NCBI RefSeq assembly: GCF_023283945.1
Contig: NZ_JAKIKW010000022.1
Span: 1-64,000 of the forward strand
Length of the DNA: 64,000 nt
Direction of reading: 5' to 3'
Source of the DNA: Shewanella gelidimarina
GTDB lineage: Bacteria; Pseudomonadota; Gammaproteobacteria; Enterobacterales; Shewanellaceae
The position numbers were made by a program, and so were the translations under genes. Under the pieces are notes generated by a model, which saw only the letters and a program-made list of their open reading frames with translations, had not been told where the DNA came from and ran no database searches. Below, one piece after another: positions 18,634 through 28,158 of the stretch (position 1 is the first letter of the stretch; each line of letters starts with the position of its first letter).

Positions 18634-20706
18634 ATGACTGAGAGGCTCATGAGACTGTCTATTACACACCGCGCCTTCGCTAAGGCCGCATCTTTTATTA
18701 AGGTTATTTTTAGCCTTGCGTTCCTATTGGGAATGGCTCCGCTAGCACATGCGGCTAATAAGCTAATTGATGTTAAATATCATGCGGTAGTGGATCACCA
18801 ATTGGAATTACAGTTGGTATTTGAACATGATATTGAGCAACCCGAGATTGAGTTAAATGCTGACCCCGCACAGATTATTTTAGGGTTTGCAGATAGCCTT
18901 TCTGGACTCCAGAAGCAAACGCTCGCTATTGATACCGTTGGTGTCGATACCGTCAGTACAGTGCAGAGCGGTGCGAGTCTTCAAGTATTTGTCGGGTTAG
19001 AAAGTGTCAAAGCCTATCAAGGTCGTGTTGTCGGTAATACCTACAGACTCACTATCAATGATGAAGTGATGAATCGTAATGATGGCGCTGCGGCGAGCAA
19101 TCCGTTTATGAACGGCATTGAAAGTATCGACTTTAAACGCACATCAAATGGTGGTGGCCAGCTACTGATTAAGCTAGAAAATAGCTCAGTCGCGGCAAAT
19201 GTGGAACAAGTTGGCGCTAAACTTGAGCTTAAATTATATAACACCGATATTCGCTCTGATCTGCTTTACGTGATGGATGTGCATGATTTTGCAACGCCAG
19301 TGAAGAGTTTTGAAACCTTTAATGAGGAACTCACTAGTCGCTTTCTAATTGATGTAGAAGGTACATATGAGTATGACTACCAACAAGACGGTCGTTTATT
19401 TAAGTTGAGTATAGAAAAGGCCAAACGCCTTGATATCGTCAAAGAAGAAAAGAAATATGACGGTCGCTCATTGTCACTAAACTTCCAAAACATGTCTGTT
19501 AGAACCGTGCTGCAGATCATTGCTGATTATAACGATTTTAACTTGGTCGTCAGCGATACCGTAGAAGGTGATATCACGCTGCGACTTGACGATGTGCCTT
19601 GGGATCAAGCGCTTGATCTTATTCTACAAACCAAAGGGTTAGATAAGCGCATTGAAGGCAACATCTTGATGATTGCGCCCAGTGAAGAGATTGCGATAAG
19701 AGAGAGCCAAGAGCTCAAAAACTTACAAGAAGTTAAAGAATTAGCGCCGTTATATTCAGAGTATCTGCAGATTAATTACGCTAAAGCCGTTGATATTGCA
19801 GCGCTGTTAAAAGGTGAAGATTCAAGCTTACTGTCAACGCGTGGCAGTGTCGCCGTGGATGAGCGTACTAATACGTTGTTAGTTAAAGATACCGAAGAAA
19901 CATTAGAGAGCATTCATCGCTTGATAGAAGTGCTCGATATCCCAATTAAACAGGTATTAATTGAAGCGCGAATGGTAACGGTTAAAGACGATGTAGCAGA
20001 AGATTTAGGGGTACGTTGGGGCATAACCGATCAGCAAGGCACTAAAGGTACGTCAGGCAGCCTAGAGGGCGCTAGTGACATTGCTAATGGTATCATCCCG
20101 AGCCTAGGGGACAGATTGAACGTTAATCTGCCTGCAGCGGCTGTTAACGCCACGAGTCTTGCTTTTCACGTTGCTAAGCTTGCCGATGGTACGGTACTCG
20201 ATCTTGAATTGAGTGCGCTAGAGCAAGAAAATAAGGGTGAGATTATAGCAAGTCCGCGCATCACGACTTCAAATCAGAAGTCGGCTTACATTGAGCAAGG
20301 TGTTGAGATCCCATATGTTGAAGCTAGTTCGAGTGGCGCGACAACGGTGACGTTCAAAAAGGCAGTTTTATCTCTTAGAGTGACACCGCAGATCACCCCT
20401 GATAACCGCGTGATCCTCGATTTAGAAATTACACAAGACTCTCAAGGTAAAGTGGTTGCCACGCCAACGGGAGAAGCCGTCTCTATCGATACACAGCGTA
20501 TTGGCACCCAAGTGCTGGTGGACCATGGTGAGACGATTGTATTAGGAGGGATTTATCAACAACAATCGATCAGTCGCGTCAGTAAGGTTCCTATTTTGGG
20601 CGATATCCCTTACCTTGGGTTCATGTTTAGAAGTACATCGGATAAGAATGAGCGACAAGAGTTACTTATCTTTGTGACCCCTAAAATTATTTCCGAATCA
20701 CTTTAA
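18634..20706 (+). CDS. pilQ: Type IV pilus secretin PilQ
   Basis: 690 aa outer-membrane secretin through which the pilus exits. A signal peptide ends near HAANK (about residue 42), followed by two AMIN domains that bind peptidoglycan, a secretin/TonB short N-terminal domain (about 285-335, SLNFQNMSVRTVLQIIADY), an N1 domain, and the C-terminal secretin pore with VPILGDIPYLGFMFR near the end. Last gene of pilMNOPQ; the chorismate genes follow after about 214 bp. Confidence 0.96.
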   Translation: MTERLMRLSITHRAFAKAASFIKVIFSLAFLLGMAPLAHAANKLIDVKYHAVVDHQLELQLVFEHDIEQPEIELNADPAQIILGFADSLSGLQKQTLAIDTVGVDTVSTVQSGASLQVFVGLESVKAYQGRVVGNTYRLTINDEVMNRNDGAAASNPFMNGIESIDFKRTSNGGGQLLIKLENSSVAANVEQVGAKLELKLYNTDIRSDLLYVMDVHDFATPVKSFETFNEELTSRFLIDVEGTYEYDYQQDGRLFKLSIEKAKRLDIVKEEKKYDGRSLSLNFQNMSVRTVLQIIADYNDFNLVVSDTVEGDITLRLDDVPWDQALDLILQTKGLDKRIEGNILMIAPSEEIAIRESQELKNLQEVKELAPLYSEYLQINYAKAVDIAALLKGEDSSLLSTRGSVAVDERTNTLLVKDTEETLESIHRLIEVLDIPIKQVLIEARMVTVKDDVAEDLGVRWGITDQQGTKGTSGSLEGASDIANGIIPSLGDRLNVNLPAAAVNATSLAFHVAKLADGTVLDLELSALEQENKGEIIASPRITTSNQKSAYIEQGVEIPYVEASSSGATTVTFKKAVLSLRVTPQITPDNRVILDLEITQDSQGKVVATPTGEAVSIDTQRIGTQVLVDHGETIVLGGIYQQQSISRVSKVPILGDIPYLGFMFRSTSDKNERQELLIFVTPKIISESL

Positions 20707-20920
20707 TGGCAATAAACCAGTAAAAGCCTGCGTTTAGCGTCGGATTTTTACAAGATGAAATAGATTTTTGATAGAAATGTGCTACTTCACTTGCCATCAA
20801 TAGCGGTTAGCTGAGATAATCAGCGGTCAAGTCTCAATAGAGCAAGGTAACATTTAAGGTCAACTCTAGTTTTCGGGTTGGCGTAGGCAAACTTCAAATA
20901 AGATTCAGACATATATCGCA

Positions 20921-21436
20921 ATGGCCGAAAAACGTAATATTTTCCTAGTAGGCCCTATGGGGGCTGGTAAAAGCACTATAGGCCGTCATCTGGCACAGAT
21001 GCTGCACTTAGAGTTCCACGATTCAGATCAAGAAATTGAGAGCCGTACAGGCGCTGATATTGCGTGGGTTTTTGATGTCGAAGGCGAAGAAGGCTTCCGC
21101 GTTCGCGAAACACAAGTTGTTGCTGATTTAACCGAAAAGCAAGGTATCGTGTTAGCAACTGGTGGTGGTTCAATTCAGAGTAAGGAGATCCGTAATAATC
21201 TTTCTGCTCGTGGAATTGTAGTCTACCTCGAGACCACCATCGACAAACAAGTAGCACGTACGCAAAGAGATAAGCGTCGTCCACTACTTCAAGTAGATGA
21301 TCCAAGAGAAGTGCTAGAAACTCTAGCCGAGGCGCGCAACCCTCTTTATGAAGAGATCGCTGATGTTATCGTTAAAACCGATGAGCAAAGCGCAAAAGTA
21401 GTTGCAAACCAAATAATTGAGCAATTAGGTTTTTAA
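20921..21436 (+). CDS. aroK: Shikimate kinase I
   Basis: 171 aa. It phosphorylates shikimate on the way to chorismate. Walker A is GPMGAGKSTIGR near residue 11, with the shikimate-binding DSDQEIE and ATGGGS further on and the RDKRRPLL lid. Only 3 bp before aroB; aroKB after pilQ is a conserved order in this class. Confidence 0.96.
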   Translation: MAEKRNIFLVGPMGAGKSTIGRHLAQMLHLEFHDSDQEIESRTGADIAWVFDVEGEEGFRVRETQVVADLTEKQGIVLATGGGSIQSKEIRNNLSARGIVVYLETTIDKQVARTQRDKRRPLLQVDDPREVLETLAEARNPLYEEIADVIVKTDEQSAKVVANQIIEQLGF

Positions 21437-21439
21437 GAT

Positions 21440-22519
21440 ATGACTAAGCAGGTTCTGGTTGAACTCGGTGAACGTAGTTACCCAATCGTAATTGGCCAGA
21501 ATTTGTTAAGTAATGGCGAGCCTTTGGCTCGCTATCTTAAAAACAAAAATATCCTCATTGTCACTAATGAAACGATAGCGCCACTGTACCTTGAAAAAGT
21601 ACAAGCCATGCTGTCGGATTTTGTGTGTGTCACTCCCGTTATTTTACCTGATGGCGAGCAATACAAAACGTTAAACCAAATGGATTCAATTTTCACCTCA
21701 TTGCTACAACAAAATTTGGGCCGTGATACGGTACTTATTGCATTGGGCGGAGGCGTAATTGGAGATATGACTGGGTTTGCGGCTGCAAGTTATCAGCGCG
21801 GTATCGACTTTATCCAATTCCCTACCACACTGTTGTCTCAAGTTGACTCATCAGTAGGTGGAAAAACAGCAGTCAATCACCCTCTGGGTAAAAATATGAT
21901 CGGTGCTTTTTATCAGCCGAAATATGTTTTGATTGATACCGACTGCTTGAACACACTGCCTAAAAGAGAATTTGCTGCTGGTATGGCAGAAGTGATCAAA
22001 TACGGCATTATGTGGGATGCAGAGTTTTTCTGCTGGTTGGAAAACAATGTTGATGTATTAAAAGCATTAGACACTCAGGCACTTGAGTATGTGATTGGGC
22101 GTTGCTGTGAAATCAAAGCTGATGTAGTTGAAAAAGATGAAACCGAACAAGCAGTAAGAGCATTGCTAAATTTGGGACATACTTTTGGGCACGCGATTGA
22201 AGCTGAAATGGGCTACGGCGTGTGGCTACATGGCGAAGCCGTTTCTGCTGGCACAGTCCTTGCTGCAGTCACCTCAAATAAGCTGGGGTTAATAGAAGAG
22301 TCAATTGTTTGTCGTATTACGGCGTTATTTGCCGCATTTGATCTCCCTATTACTGCACCAGACACTATGAATTTTGAACAATTCATTAAACATATGCGCC
22401 GAGATAAGAAAGTGCTTAAAGGACAATTGCGTTTAGTGTTACCCGAAGGCTTAGGCCAGGCGGGGATCTATAGCGATGTTACTGACGAGCTACTTCAAGA
22501 GGTTATCGACTGCGCATAA
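21440..22519 (+). CDS. aroB: 3-dehydroquinate synthase
   Basis: 359 aa. It cyclises DAHP to 3-dehydroquinate, the second shikimate step. NAD site ALGGGVIGDMTGFAA, the substrate segment VDSSVGGKTAVNHPLGKN, and zinc ligands in LNLGHTFGHAIE and LHGEAVSAG are all visible. Coupled to aroK. Confidence 0.97.
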   Translation: MTKQVLVELGERSYPIVIGQNLLSNGEPLARYLKNKNILIVTNETIAPLYLEKVQAMLSDFVCVTPVILPDGEQYKTLNQMDSIFTSLLQQNLGRDTVLIALGGGVIGDMTGFAAASYQRGIDFIQFPTTLLSQVDSSVGGKTAVNHPLGKNMIGAFYQPKYVLIDTDCLNTLPKREFAAGMAEVIKYGIMWDAEFFCWLENNVDVLKALDTQALEYVIGRCCEIKADVVEKDETEQAVRALLNLGHTFGHAIEAEMGYGVWLHGEAVSAGTVLAAVTSNKLGLIEESIVCRITALFAAFDLPITAPDTMNFEQFIKHMRRDKKVLKGQLRLVLPEGLGQAGIYSDVTDELLQEVIDCA

Positions 22520-22667
22520 ACTATGTAGCAGGTGTTCGGTGAAAGCTAAATTTAGTCCTCCAAATTATATAACGGGTAAAGTCCCTATGTTTATTGAACA
22601 TAGGCCACTTTTGCTGCGCCATTTTCAGTCATACCTTGGGCTTTCTCTTGCGAGAGCATGGATATAA

Positions 22668-24089
22668 ATGTCTTTAACCGGTTCAATCTTACTCCCTAGC
22701 CAAGAAGCACTGTTAAATCGCCTACAGCATATTAGCTTGTATGGTCAGCAGCTTATTGTACTCACTGGCGAAGACGGTGCAGGCAAGACCACGCTTGTCA
22801 CTGCATTACTCACTGAACTTGAAGCATTTAGTTCCGCTCTGGTTATTTGTCCGAAGCATTGTGACAGCGCTGAAATTAGACGTAAAATACTGGTACAACT
22901 CCTAGCTGAGCCAGTATTTGACGATGAACTACCTCTGCCTGAAGCAATGCTACGAGCCTCTTCTACACTGGCTTCTGCTAGTTGTATTGTACTTGATGAT
23001 GCTCACTATATACCGCTAGAGATCTGGGCAGAATGCATCGTGTTGAGCCAGATGTCTTTTGCTGGAAAAACAGTCAGCGTGACCATGACATCACCTGTTG
23101 GTTTTCTAAATGATGTTTTACAGCAACTGCCTATCGACCAGCGGCAGTTGCTGCTCCCGTTAGATATCGAGCCCATCGATTGCACTGAAAGAGAAGGGCT
23201 TTATTACATGCTATTAAGCCGCAGTGAAGCACAGCCCTTTACGCCTCGAGATATCGTTAAAGATAGATTAGAAGCACAAAACGGCACACCGAAAGAGGTT
23301 GTTGCGCTGCTTGAACTGGCATTAAATGGAGGGGCTGAAGAGCCTGTTGTAAAATCCACTACAAAGCGATTCGTTATAGGTGCGTTTATTCTTTTAGCGA
23401 CCACCTTGCTTGCTTGGTTATTCATCGATGATGAGCCGCCGCTCGCTGAGCAGCAAAGCACAGTCGTATTTGCTGCTGTGGCGGTATCGAGTTCGCCCTT
23501 TTTAGCGGCATATGGTCAACAGCTTTTAGCAGGACATTTTACGGCTGAGCCTATGGCATTACAGCAAGTTGAAGCAGATATTAATCAGGGAATGGTAATT
23601 ACAGTCGCTGATGACCCCTTGCTAATTACGACTGTGGAGTCAGATCGTCAGAAGTTAGTGGATGTTGTACCTGAAAAAAGCGTCGACATTATGACTGAGG
23701 TTATTGAACCTTTAGCAGACGTTAATGTTGAGGCGTTTTCAGCAAAGCCAAATGAAACTCTTACTCACGTTAATAACAAAGAGATTATTGCGAAAGCAGT
23801 GCAAAAGCCGACCAAAGGCTACACATTGCAACTCGCCAGTGTTAAGCGTTTAGATTCATTAGTCAGGATGTTAGAGAGTGTGAAACAGGAAAAGGGCGTC
23901 AAGGTTGCACGCTATAAAAGTCGCTGGGTAGTATTAATGGGTGAGTTTGATTCGGCAAAGCAAGCGAGAGAACAATTGCTTGAATTAACAGCAAACTCCA
24001 CGATTTCTGCACCTTGGATTCGAAAGTGGCAAGATCTTACGCAATATGAGTTACAAGATACGCTTCCAACTCGTGAAATTAATGAATAA
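22668..24089 (+). CDS. damX: DamX-like SPOR-domain cell-division protein with AAA ATPase domain
   Basis: 473 aa. The N-terminal ExeA-like AAA domain has Walker A GEDGAGKT at 34-41 and Walker B CIVLDDAH at 106-113. One membrane helix lies at about 235-253, then a disordered periplasmic linker, then a C-terminal SPOR domain (about 383-465) that binds denuded septal peptidoglycan. Placement between aroB and dam is the DamX locus, but E. coli DamX lacks a working ATPase motif, while this one looks intact. Upstream ATG-like alternatives are out of frame. Confidence 0.88.
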   Translation: MSLTGSILLPSQEALLNRLQHISLYGQQLIVLTGEDGAGKTTLVTALLTELEAFSSALVICPKHCDSAEIRRKILVQLLAEPVFDDELPLPEAMLRASSTLASASCIVLDDAHYIPLEIWAECIVLSQMSFAGKTVSVTMTSPVGFLNDVLQQLPIDQRQLLLPLDIEPIDCTEREGLYYMLLSRSEAQPFTPRDIVKDRLEAQNGTPKEVVALLELALNGGAEEPVVKSTTKRFVIGAFILLATTLLAWLFIDDEPPLAEQQSTVVFAAVAVSSSPFLAAYGQQLLAGHFTAEPMALQQVEADINQGMVITVADDPLLITTVESDRQKLVDVVPEKSVDIMTEVIEPLADVNVEAFSAKPNETLTHVNNKEIIAKAVQKPTKGYTLQLASVKRLDSLVRMLESVKQEKGVKVARYKSRWVVLMGEFDSAKQAREQLLELTANSTISAPWIRKWQDLTQYELQDTLPTREINE

Positions 24090-24138
24090 ACATAGTACAA
24101 TCCCCAGCTCTCTTTTTCTTAGTATTCAATCAATTTAA

Positions 24139-24978
24139 ATGATTAAAAAACAAAGGGCCTTCTTAAAGTGGGCTGGCGGAAAATTTAAACTGATTGAGTT
24201 TCTAACAGGGCACCTTCCCCAGGGTGATAGGCTGGTAGAACCTTTTGTGGGCGCAGGTTCTGTGTTCCTCAATACTGACTATGATCGCTACCTATTGTGC
24301 GACATTAATCAAGACTTGATTAACTTGTATAAGATTGTGCAGTCAGATCCTGAAAAGTATATTAAGGCGGCTAAAGCCCTATTCGTCCCTGAGATGAATG
24401 AAAAGGAAGCGTACTATAAGGTTCGCACCAGCTTTAACGAGACTAAAGATCCTTTCAAACGTTCCGTTTATTTTCTTTATATGAACCGTCATGGTTTTAA
24501 TGGCTTATGCCGTTATAACCGTAAAGGCGGCTTCAATGTGCCATTTGGTTCGTATAAAAAACCCTACTTTCCTGAAAACGAAATTCGTGCTTTTTCGCTA
24601 AAGTCTCAACGTGCTGAGTTTCGATGCATTGGTTACGAACAAGCAATCGATATGACTCAAAATGGTGATGTTGTTTATTGCGACCCACCTTATGCGCCAT
24701 TGTCATCAACGGCCAGCTTTACCACTTATGTTGGTACGGGTTTTTCATTAGATGATCAAGCGCTGCTGGCAAGGAAGTCACGCCACACTGCCATTGAACG
24801 TGGTATACCGGTGCTGATCAGTAATCATGATATTCCACTGACCAGAGAGCTTTATCACGGCGCAACATTTGACTCGATTAAAGTGCAGCGTAATATTAGT
24901 CAAAAAGGCAGTAGTCGTAAGAAAGTCGATGAGTTGATGGCGTTATACGATGATTCATATAACAGTGAAAACGACTAG
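24139..24978 (+). CDS. dam: DNA adenine methyltransferase (GATC)
   Basis: 279 aa. It methylates adenine in GATC, marking strands for mismatch repair and timing replication. The alpha-class order is clear: FLKWAGGKFKL (8-18), SAM-binding VEPFVGAGS (33-41), and catalytic DPPY at 182-185. It sits in the classic aroKB-damX-dam-rpe-gph-trpS order, so this is the housekeeping enzyme rather than a restriction-modification orphan. Confidence 0.96.
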   Translation: MIKKQRAFLKWAGGKFKLIEFLTGHLPQGDRLVEPFVGAGSVFLNTDYDRYLLCDINQDLINLYKIVQSDPEKYIKAAKALFVPEMNEKEAYYKVRTSFNETKDPFKRSVYFLYMNRHGFNGLCRYNRKGGFNVPFGSYKKPYFPENEIRAFSLKSQRAEFRCIGYEQAIDMTQNGDVVYCDPPYAPLSSTASFTTYVGTGFSLDDQALLARKSRHTAIERGIPVLISNHDIPLTRELYHGATFDSIKVQRNISQKGSSRKKVDELMALYDDSYNSEND

Positions 24979-24980
24979 AT

Positions 24981-25166
24981 TTAACCTACGACTTGACTGA
25001 CGATAAATAGCAGCCCTAATACAAACACAATAGCGAGCAAAATACCCATCACGATGAAGGGGATAGGCGAAGAGGCTTGAAAGTCTTTACGTCGGTTTTG
25101 CTCTGTTTGTACGCCAACAAAGGCAGCTAAGGTACTCAAGAGTACTTGCCACCATTGATTTAGCAT
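24981..25166 (-). CDS. DUF2970 small membrane protein
   Basis: 61 aa. A tryptophan-rich start (MLNQWWQVLLSTLAAFVGVQ) leads to a polar stretch ENRRKDF and one membrane helix (about 34-59), the DUF2970 layout. Its stop lies 2 bp from the dam stop, so the genes converge. Role unknown in the family. Confidence 0.8.
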   Translation of the reverse strand: MLNQWWQVLLSTLAAFVGVQTEQNRRKDFQASSPIPFIVMGILLAIVFVLGLLFIVSQVVG

Positions 25167-25174
25167 ATGACTCT

Positions 25175-25510
25175 TTATTCGCCCTTCATCGGTGAACTAT
25201 TACTAATGGGCGCACTTTGGTGGCCATAGAGCAGCTCAAATAGATCGATGAAATGTAATTGATTGGTCTGACTTTTACCTGATAACCAACTTTTCCAACT
25301 CAAATCATTTGCTTGAGAAGCGCAGCGGTTGCTCGGGTGGCTTGCGGGTAGGGCTGGATTGTAGCTACTGGTTGCGGTATCACATGCACAAGCGATAGAG
25401 GCTGAATCAGAAGATTGAGACGTTAAGCTAATGGTTCCAATGGCTGCAGTCACGACAGCAAGAACAGCAGTGGCTCTAAAGGTCGCTGTTTTCTTGAGTA
25501 ATCCCTTCAT
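25175..25510 (-). CDS. Hypothetical secreted or membrane-anchored protein
   Basis: 111 aa, not recognised. A hydrophobic segment (about 12-32) suggests export or a single anchor. Three Cys lie close behind it (CAC about 41-43, and a later one near 62) with Pro/Ser-rich sequence between. It lies 8 bp upstream of the DUF2970 gene on the same strand, so they are probably one transcript. GAGG lies just before the ATG. Confidence 0.65.
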   Translation of the reverse strand: MKGLLKKTATFRATAVLAVVTAAIGTISLTSQSSDSASIACACDTATSSYNPALPASHPSNRCASQANDLSWKSWLSGKSQTNQLHFIDLFELLYGHQSAPISNSSPMKGE

Positions 25511-25711
25511 GTCGTCCTCCTATATTTCATGCCGTCAAAACATTATAGCAAACAAGGTTATATTTTAAACATATTTTACATATAAATTCATTTTAGCCGC
25601 TACGATGAATTTTTTAGCCTACCAATTTCGCTAAATAAGCTTACAGGTATAGAGCGCTTGAGCTGCAAAAGGTAGAATAGTGCACTTCTTAAACATACTG
25701 GTGGGTTTGTT

Positions 25712-26386
25712 ATGCGTCCATTTTTGATTGCTCCTTCTATTTTATCAGCTGATTTCGCGCGTCTAGGTGAAGACGTTGACGCGGTATTGAACGCAGGGGC
25801 AGATGTTGTTCACTTTGATGTAATGGATAACCATTATGTGCCAAATTTAACCATCGGACCGATGGTGTGCAAAGCATTGCGCGATTATGGCGTAACAGCC
25901 GATATCGACGTGCACTTAATGGTTAAGCCAGTCGACAGTCTGATCCCTGACTTTGCCGACGCGGGCGCCTCCATTATTACCTTCCACCCTGAAGCGAGTG
26001 AGCATTTAGATCGTAGCTTGCAGCTGATCAAAGAGTCTGGCTGTAAAGCAGGTTTGGTGTTTAACCCTGGTACGCCGCTACATTATTTAGACCATGTCAT
26101 GGATAAGCTCGATGTCATTCTGTTGATGTCGGTTAACCCTGGTTTCGGTGGACAGTCGTTTATTCCGTCAACTTTAGACAAGCTACGTCAAGTGCGTAAG
26201 CTGATTGATGACAGTGGCTATGACATTCGTCTTCAAGTCGATGGTGGCGTTAAAGTCGACAATATTGCTGCCATTGCCGCAGCGGGTGCGGACATGTTCG
26301 TTGCCGGTTCGGCCATTTTCAATAAGCCAGACTATAAAGCCGTTATCGATGAAATGCGTGCCGAATTGGCAAGTGTAGAGATTTAA
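25712..26386 (+). CDS. rpe: Ribulose-phosphate 3-epimerase
   Basis: 224 aa TIM barrel of the pentose phosphate pathway that interconverts ribulose-5-P and xylulose-5-P. APSILSADFARLGE at the start, HFDVMDNHYVPNLTIGP, the MSVNPGFGGQSF loop and QVDGGV carry the metal and catalytic residues. Four bases before gph. Confidence 0.97.
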   Translation: MRPFLIAPSILSADFARLGEDVDAVLNAGADVVHFDVMDNHYVPNLTIGPMVCKALRDYGVTADIDVHLMVKPVDSLIPDFADAGASIITFHPEASEHLDRSLQLIKESGCKAGLVFNPGTPLHYLDHVMDKLDVILLMSVNPGFGGQSFIPSTLDKLRQVRKLIDDSGYDIRLQVDGGVKVDNIAAIAAAGADMFVAGSAIFNKPDYKAVIDEMRAELASVEI

Positions 26387-26389
26387 CTG

Positions 26390-27088
26390 ATGGCTAATTT
26401 TAGTCAAATTAAAGCAATTGCGTTTGACTTAGACGGGACGCTTATTGATAGCGTTCCTGATCTTGCTGCAGCGACTCGCGCTGCACTGCAAGAGTTAAAC
26501 TTACCTTTATGTACTCAAGACCAGGTGCGCAGTTGGGTCGGTAACGGCGCTGAAATGTTAATGCGTCGCGCACTGAGCTTTGCATTGAATACTGCTGTTA
26601 GTGATGAAAGGCTTGCGGCCTGTATGCCAAGGTTCATGTATTTCTATCAGCAGAACTTACAGCAACATAGTCGCTTATATGATGACGTAGAACGAGTGTT
26701 ACAGCAGCTGTATGCTGCAGGTTATCAGCTCGCCATCGTGACCAATAAGCCCTATGAATTTACCGTCCCGCTGCTTGAAGCTTTTAAACTCAATGGTTAC
26801 TTTTCGATAGTTTTGGGCGGAGATTCATTGTTAAAAATGAAACCCGATCCTATGCCGTTAACGCATATATTGCAGCAGTGGCAGCTTGAGCCGGAACAGC
26901 TCTTAATGGTTGGTGACTCAAAAAATGACATATTAGCCGCAAAAGCCGCTGGGATAGCATCAATAGGCTTGACCTATGGCTACAACTACGGTGAAGATAT
27001 TGGGCTGAGCAGCCCGACAGTGGTTTGCGAACAATTTAATGAAATTTCAGGGCTACTAGATGTAAGCGCTGAATCAATGGAGCAATAA
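26390..27088 (+). CDS. gph: Phosphoglycolate phosphatase
   Basis: 232 aa HAD-family phosphatase. Motif I FDLDGTLIDS has nucleophile D13 and D15, motif II is VTNKP, and the motif IV region is MVGDSKNDILAA. It clears 2-phosphoglycolate, formed for example during repair of DNA ends. The rpe-gph-trpS order supports Gph over other HAD phosphatases. Confidence 0.93.
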   Translation: MANFSQIKAIAFDLDGTLIDSVPDLAAATRAALQELNLPLCTQDQVRSWVGNGAEMLMRRALSFALNTAVSDERLAACMPRFMYFYQQNLQQHSRLYDDVERVLQQLYAAGYQLAIVTNKPYEFTVPLLEAFKLNGYFSIVLGGDSLLKMKPDPMPLTHILQQWQLEPEQLLMVGDSKNDILAAKAAGIASIGLTYGYNYGEDIGLSSPTVVCEQFNEISGLLDVSAESMEQ

Positions 27089-27092
27089 AAGA

Positions 27093-28094
27093 ATGACTGC
27101 AAAACCTATCGTGTTTAGTGGTGCTCAACCATCTGGTGAGCTGAGTATTGGTAATTACATGGGTGCACTACGTCAGTGGGTTGCTTTACAAGACACTCAT
27201 GACTGTATTTATTGTGTAGTTGATTTACATGCGATTACCGTTAGACAAGATCCAGCACAATTGCGTGCAGCGTGTTTAGACACCCTAGCTATCTATCTTG
27301 CTTGTGGTATCGATCCTGAAAAGAGCACCGTATTTTTACAGTCTCAAGTGCCACAGCACACACAGCTTAGCTGGGCATTGAACTGTTACACCCAGATGGG
27401 TGAACTTAACCGTATGACGCAGTTTAAAGATAAGTCGCAAAAACACGCTAACAATATCAACGTTGGTTTGTTTGGTTACCCAGTACTGATGGCTGCCGAT
27501 ATTCTTCTTTATCAAACGAATGAAGTGCCTGTTGGCCAAGATCAGAAGCAGCATTTGGAGCTAACGCGCGATATTGCAACTCGCTTCAACAATGCTTATG
27601 GCGATACGTTTGTGGTACCGGAGCCATTCATCCCAGAGATGGGCGCTAAGGTGATGTCACTGCAAGAACCGACGAAGAAGATGTCTAAGTCGGACGATAA
27701 CCGTAACAACGTTATTGGTTTACTTGATGATCCTAAAGCGATTATGAAGAAAATTAAAAAGGCAATGACCGATGGTCAAGAGCCACCAGTGGTGCGTTTT
27801 GACGTAGAAGAAAAGCCTGGTGTGTCTAACTTAATGAGCTTGATGTCTGGCTGTAACGGTCAATCAATTGCATCAATTGAAAAAGACTTTGAAGGCAAGA
27901 TGTATGGCCACTTAAAGGTCGCCACTGGCGAAGCTGTTGTTGCTATGCTTGAGCCACTACAAGCTCGCTTCCACAAGTTTAGAGCTGACGAAGCTTATCT
28001 TGATTCAGTCTTTAGAGCGGGAGCCGAAAAAGCTAAAGTGCGTGCTGAAGTGACGATAAAGCAGGCGTACGAAAAAATAGGCATGATTGTTTAG
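27093..28094 (+). CDS. trpS: Tryptophanyl-tRNA synthetase
   Basis: 333 aa class I synthetase. PSGELSIGNYMGAL holds the HIGH-equivalent SIGN and KKMSKSDDN is the KMSKS loop. It charges tRNA-Trp. Last gene of the rpe-gph-trpS run; a terminator follows. Confidence 0.97.
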   Translation: MTAKPIVFSGAQPSGELSIGNYMGALRQWVALQDTHDCIYCVVDLHAITVRQDPAQLRAACLDTLAIYLACGIDPEKSTVFLQSQVPQHTQLSWALNCYTQMGELNRMTQFKDKSQKHANNINVGLFGYPVLMAADILLYQTNEVPVGQDQKQHLELTRDIATRFNNAYGDTFVVPEPFIPEMGAKVMSLQEPTKKMSKSDDNRNNVIGLLDDPKAIMKKIKKAMTDGQEPPVVRFDVEEKPGVSNLMSLMSGCNGQSIASIEKDFEGKMYGHLKVATGEAVVAMLEPLQARFHKFRADEAYLDSVFRAGAEKAKVRAEVTIKQAYEKIGMIV

Positions 28095-28123
28095 GTATGA
28101 AATGATAACTAAATCATCGTGAT

Positions 28124-28153
28124 AAAAAGCCAGCTTAATACGCTGGCTTTTTT
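28124..28153. terminator. Terminator between trpS and lysR
   Basis: AAAAAGCCAGC, loop TTAATAC, GCTGGCTTTTTT: strong stem with A/T runs on both sides, serving two convergent genes. Confidence 0.88.
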
Positions 28154-28158
28154 GTGGG

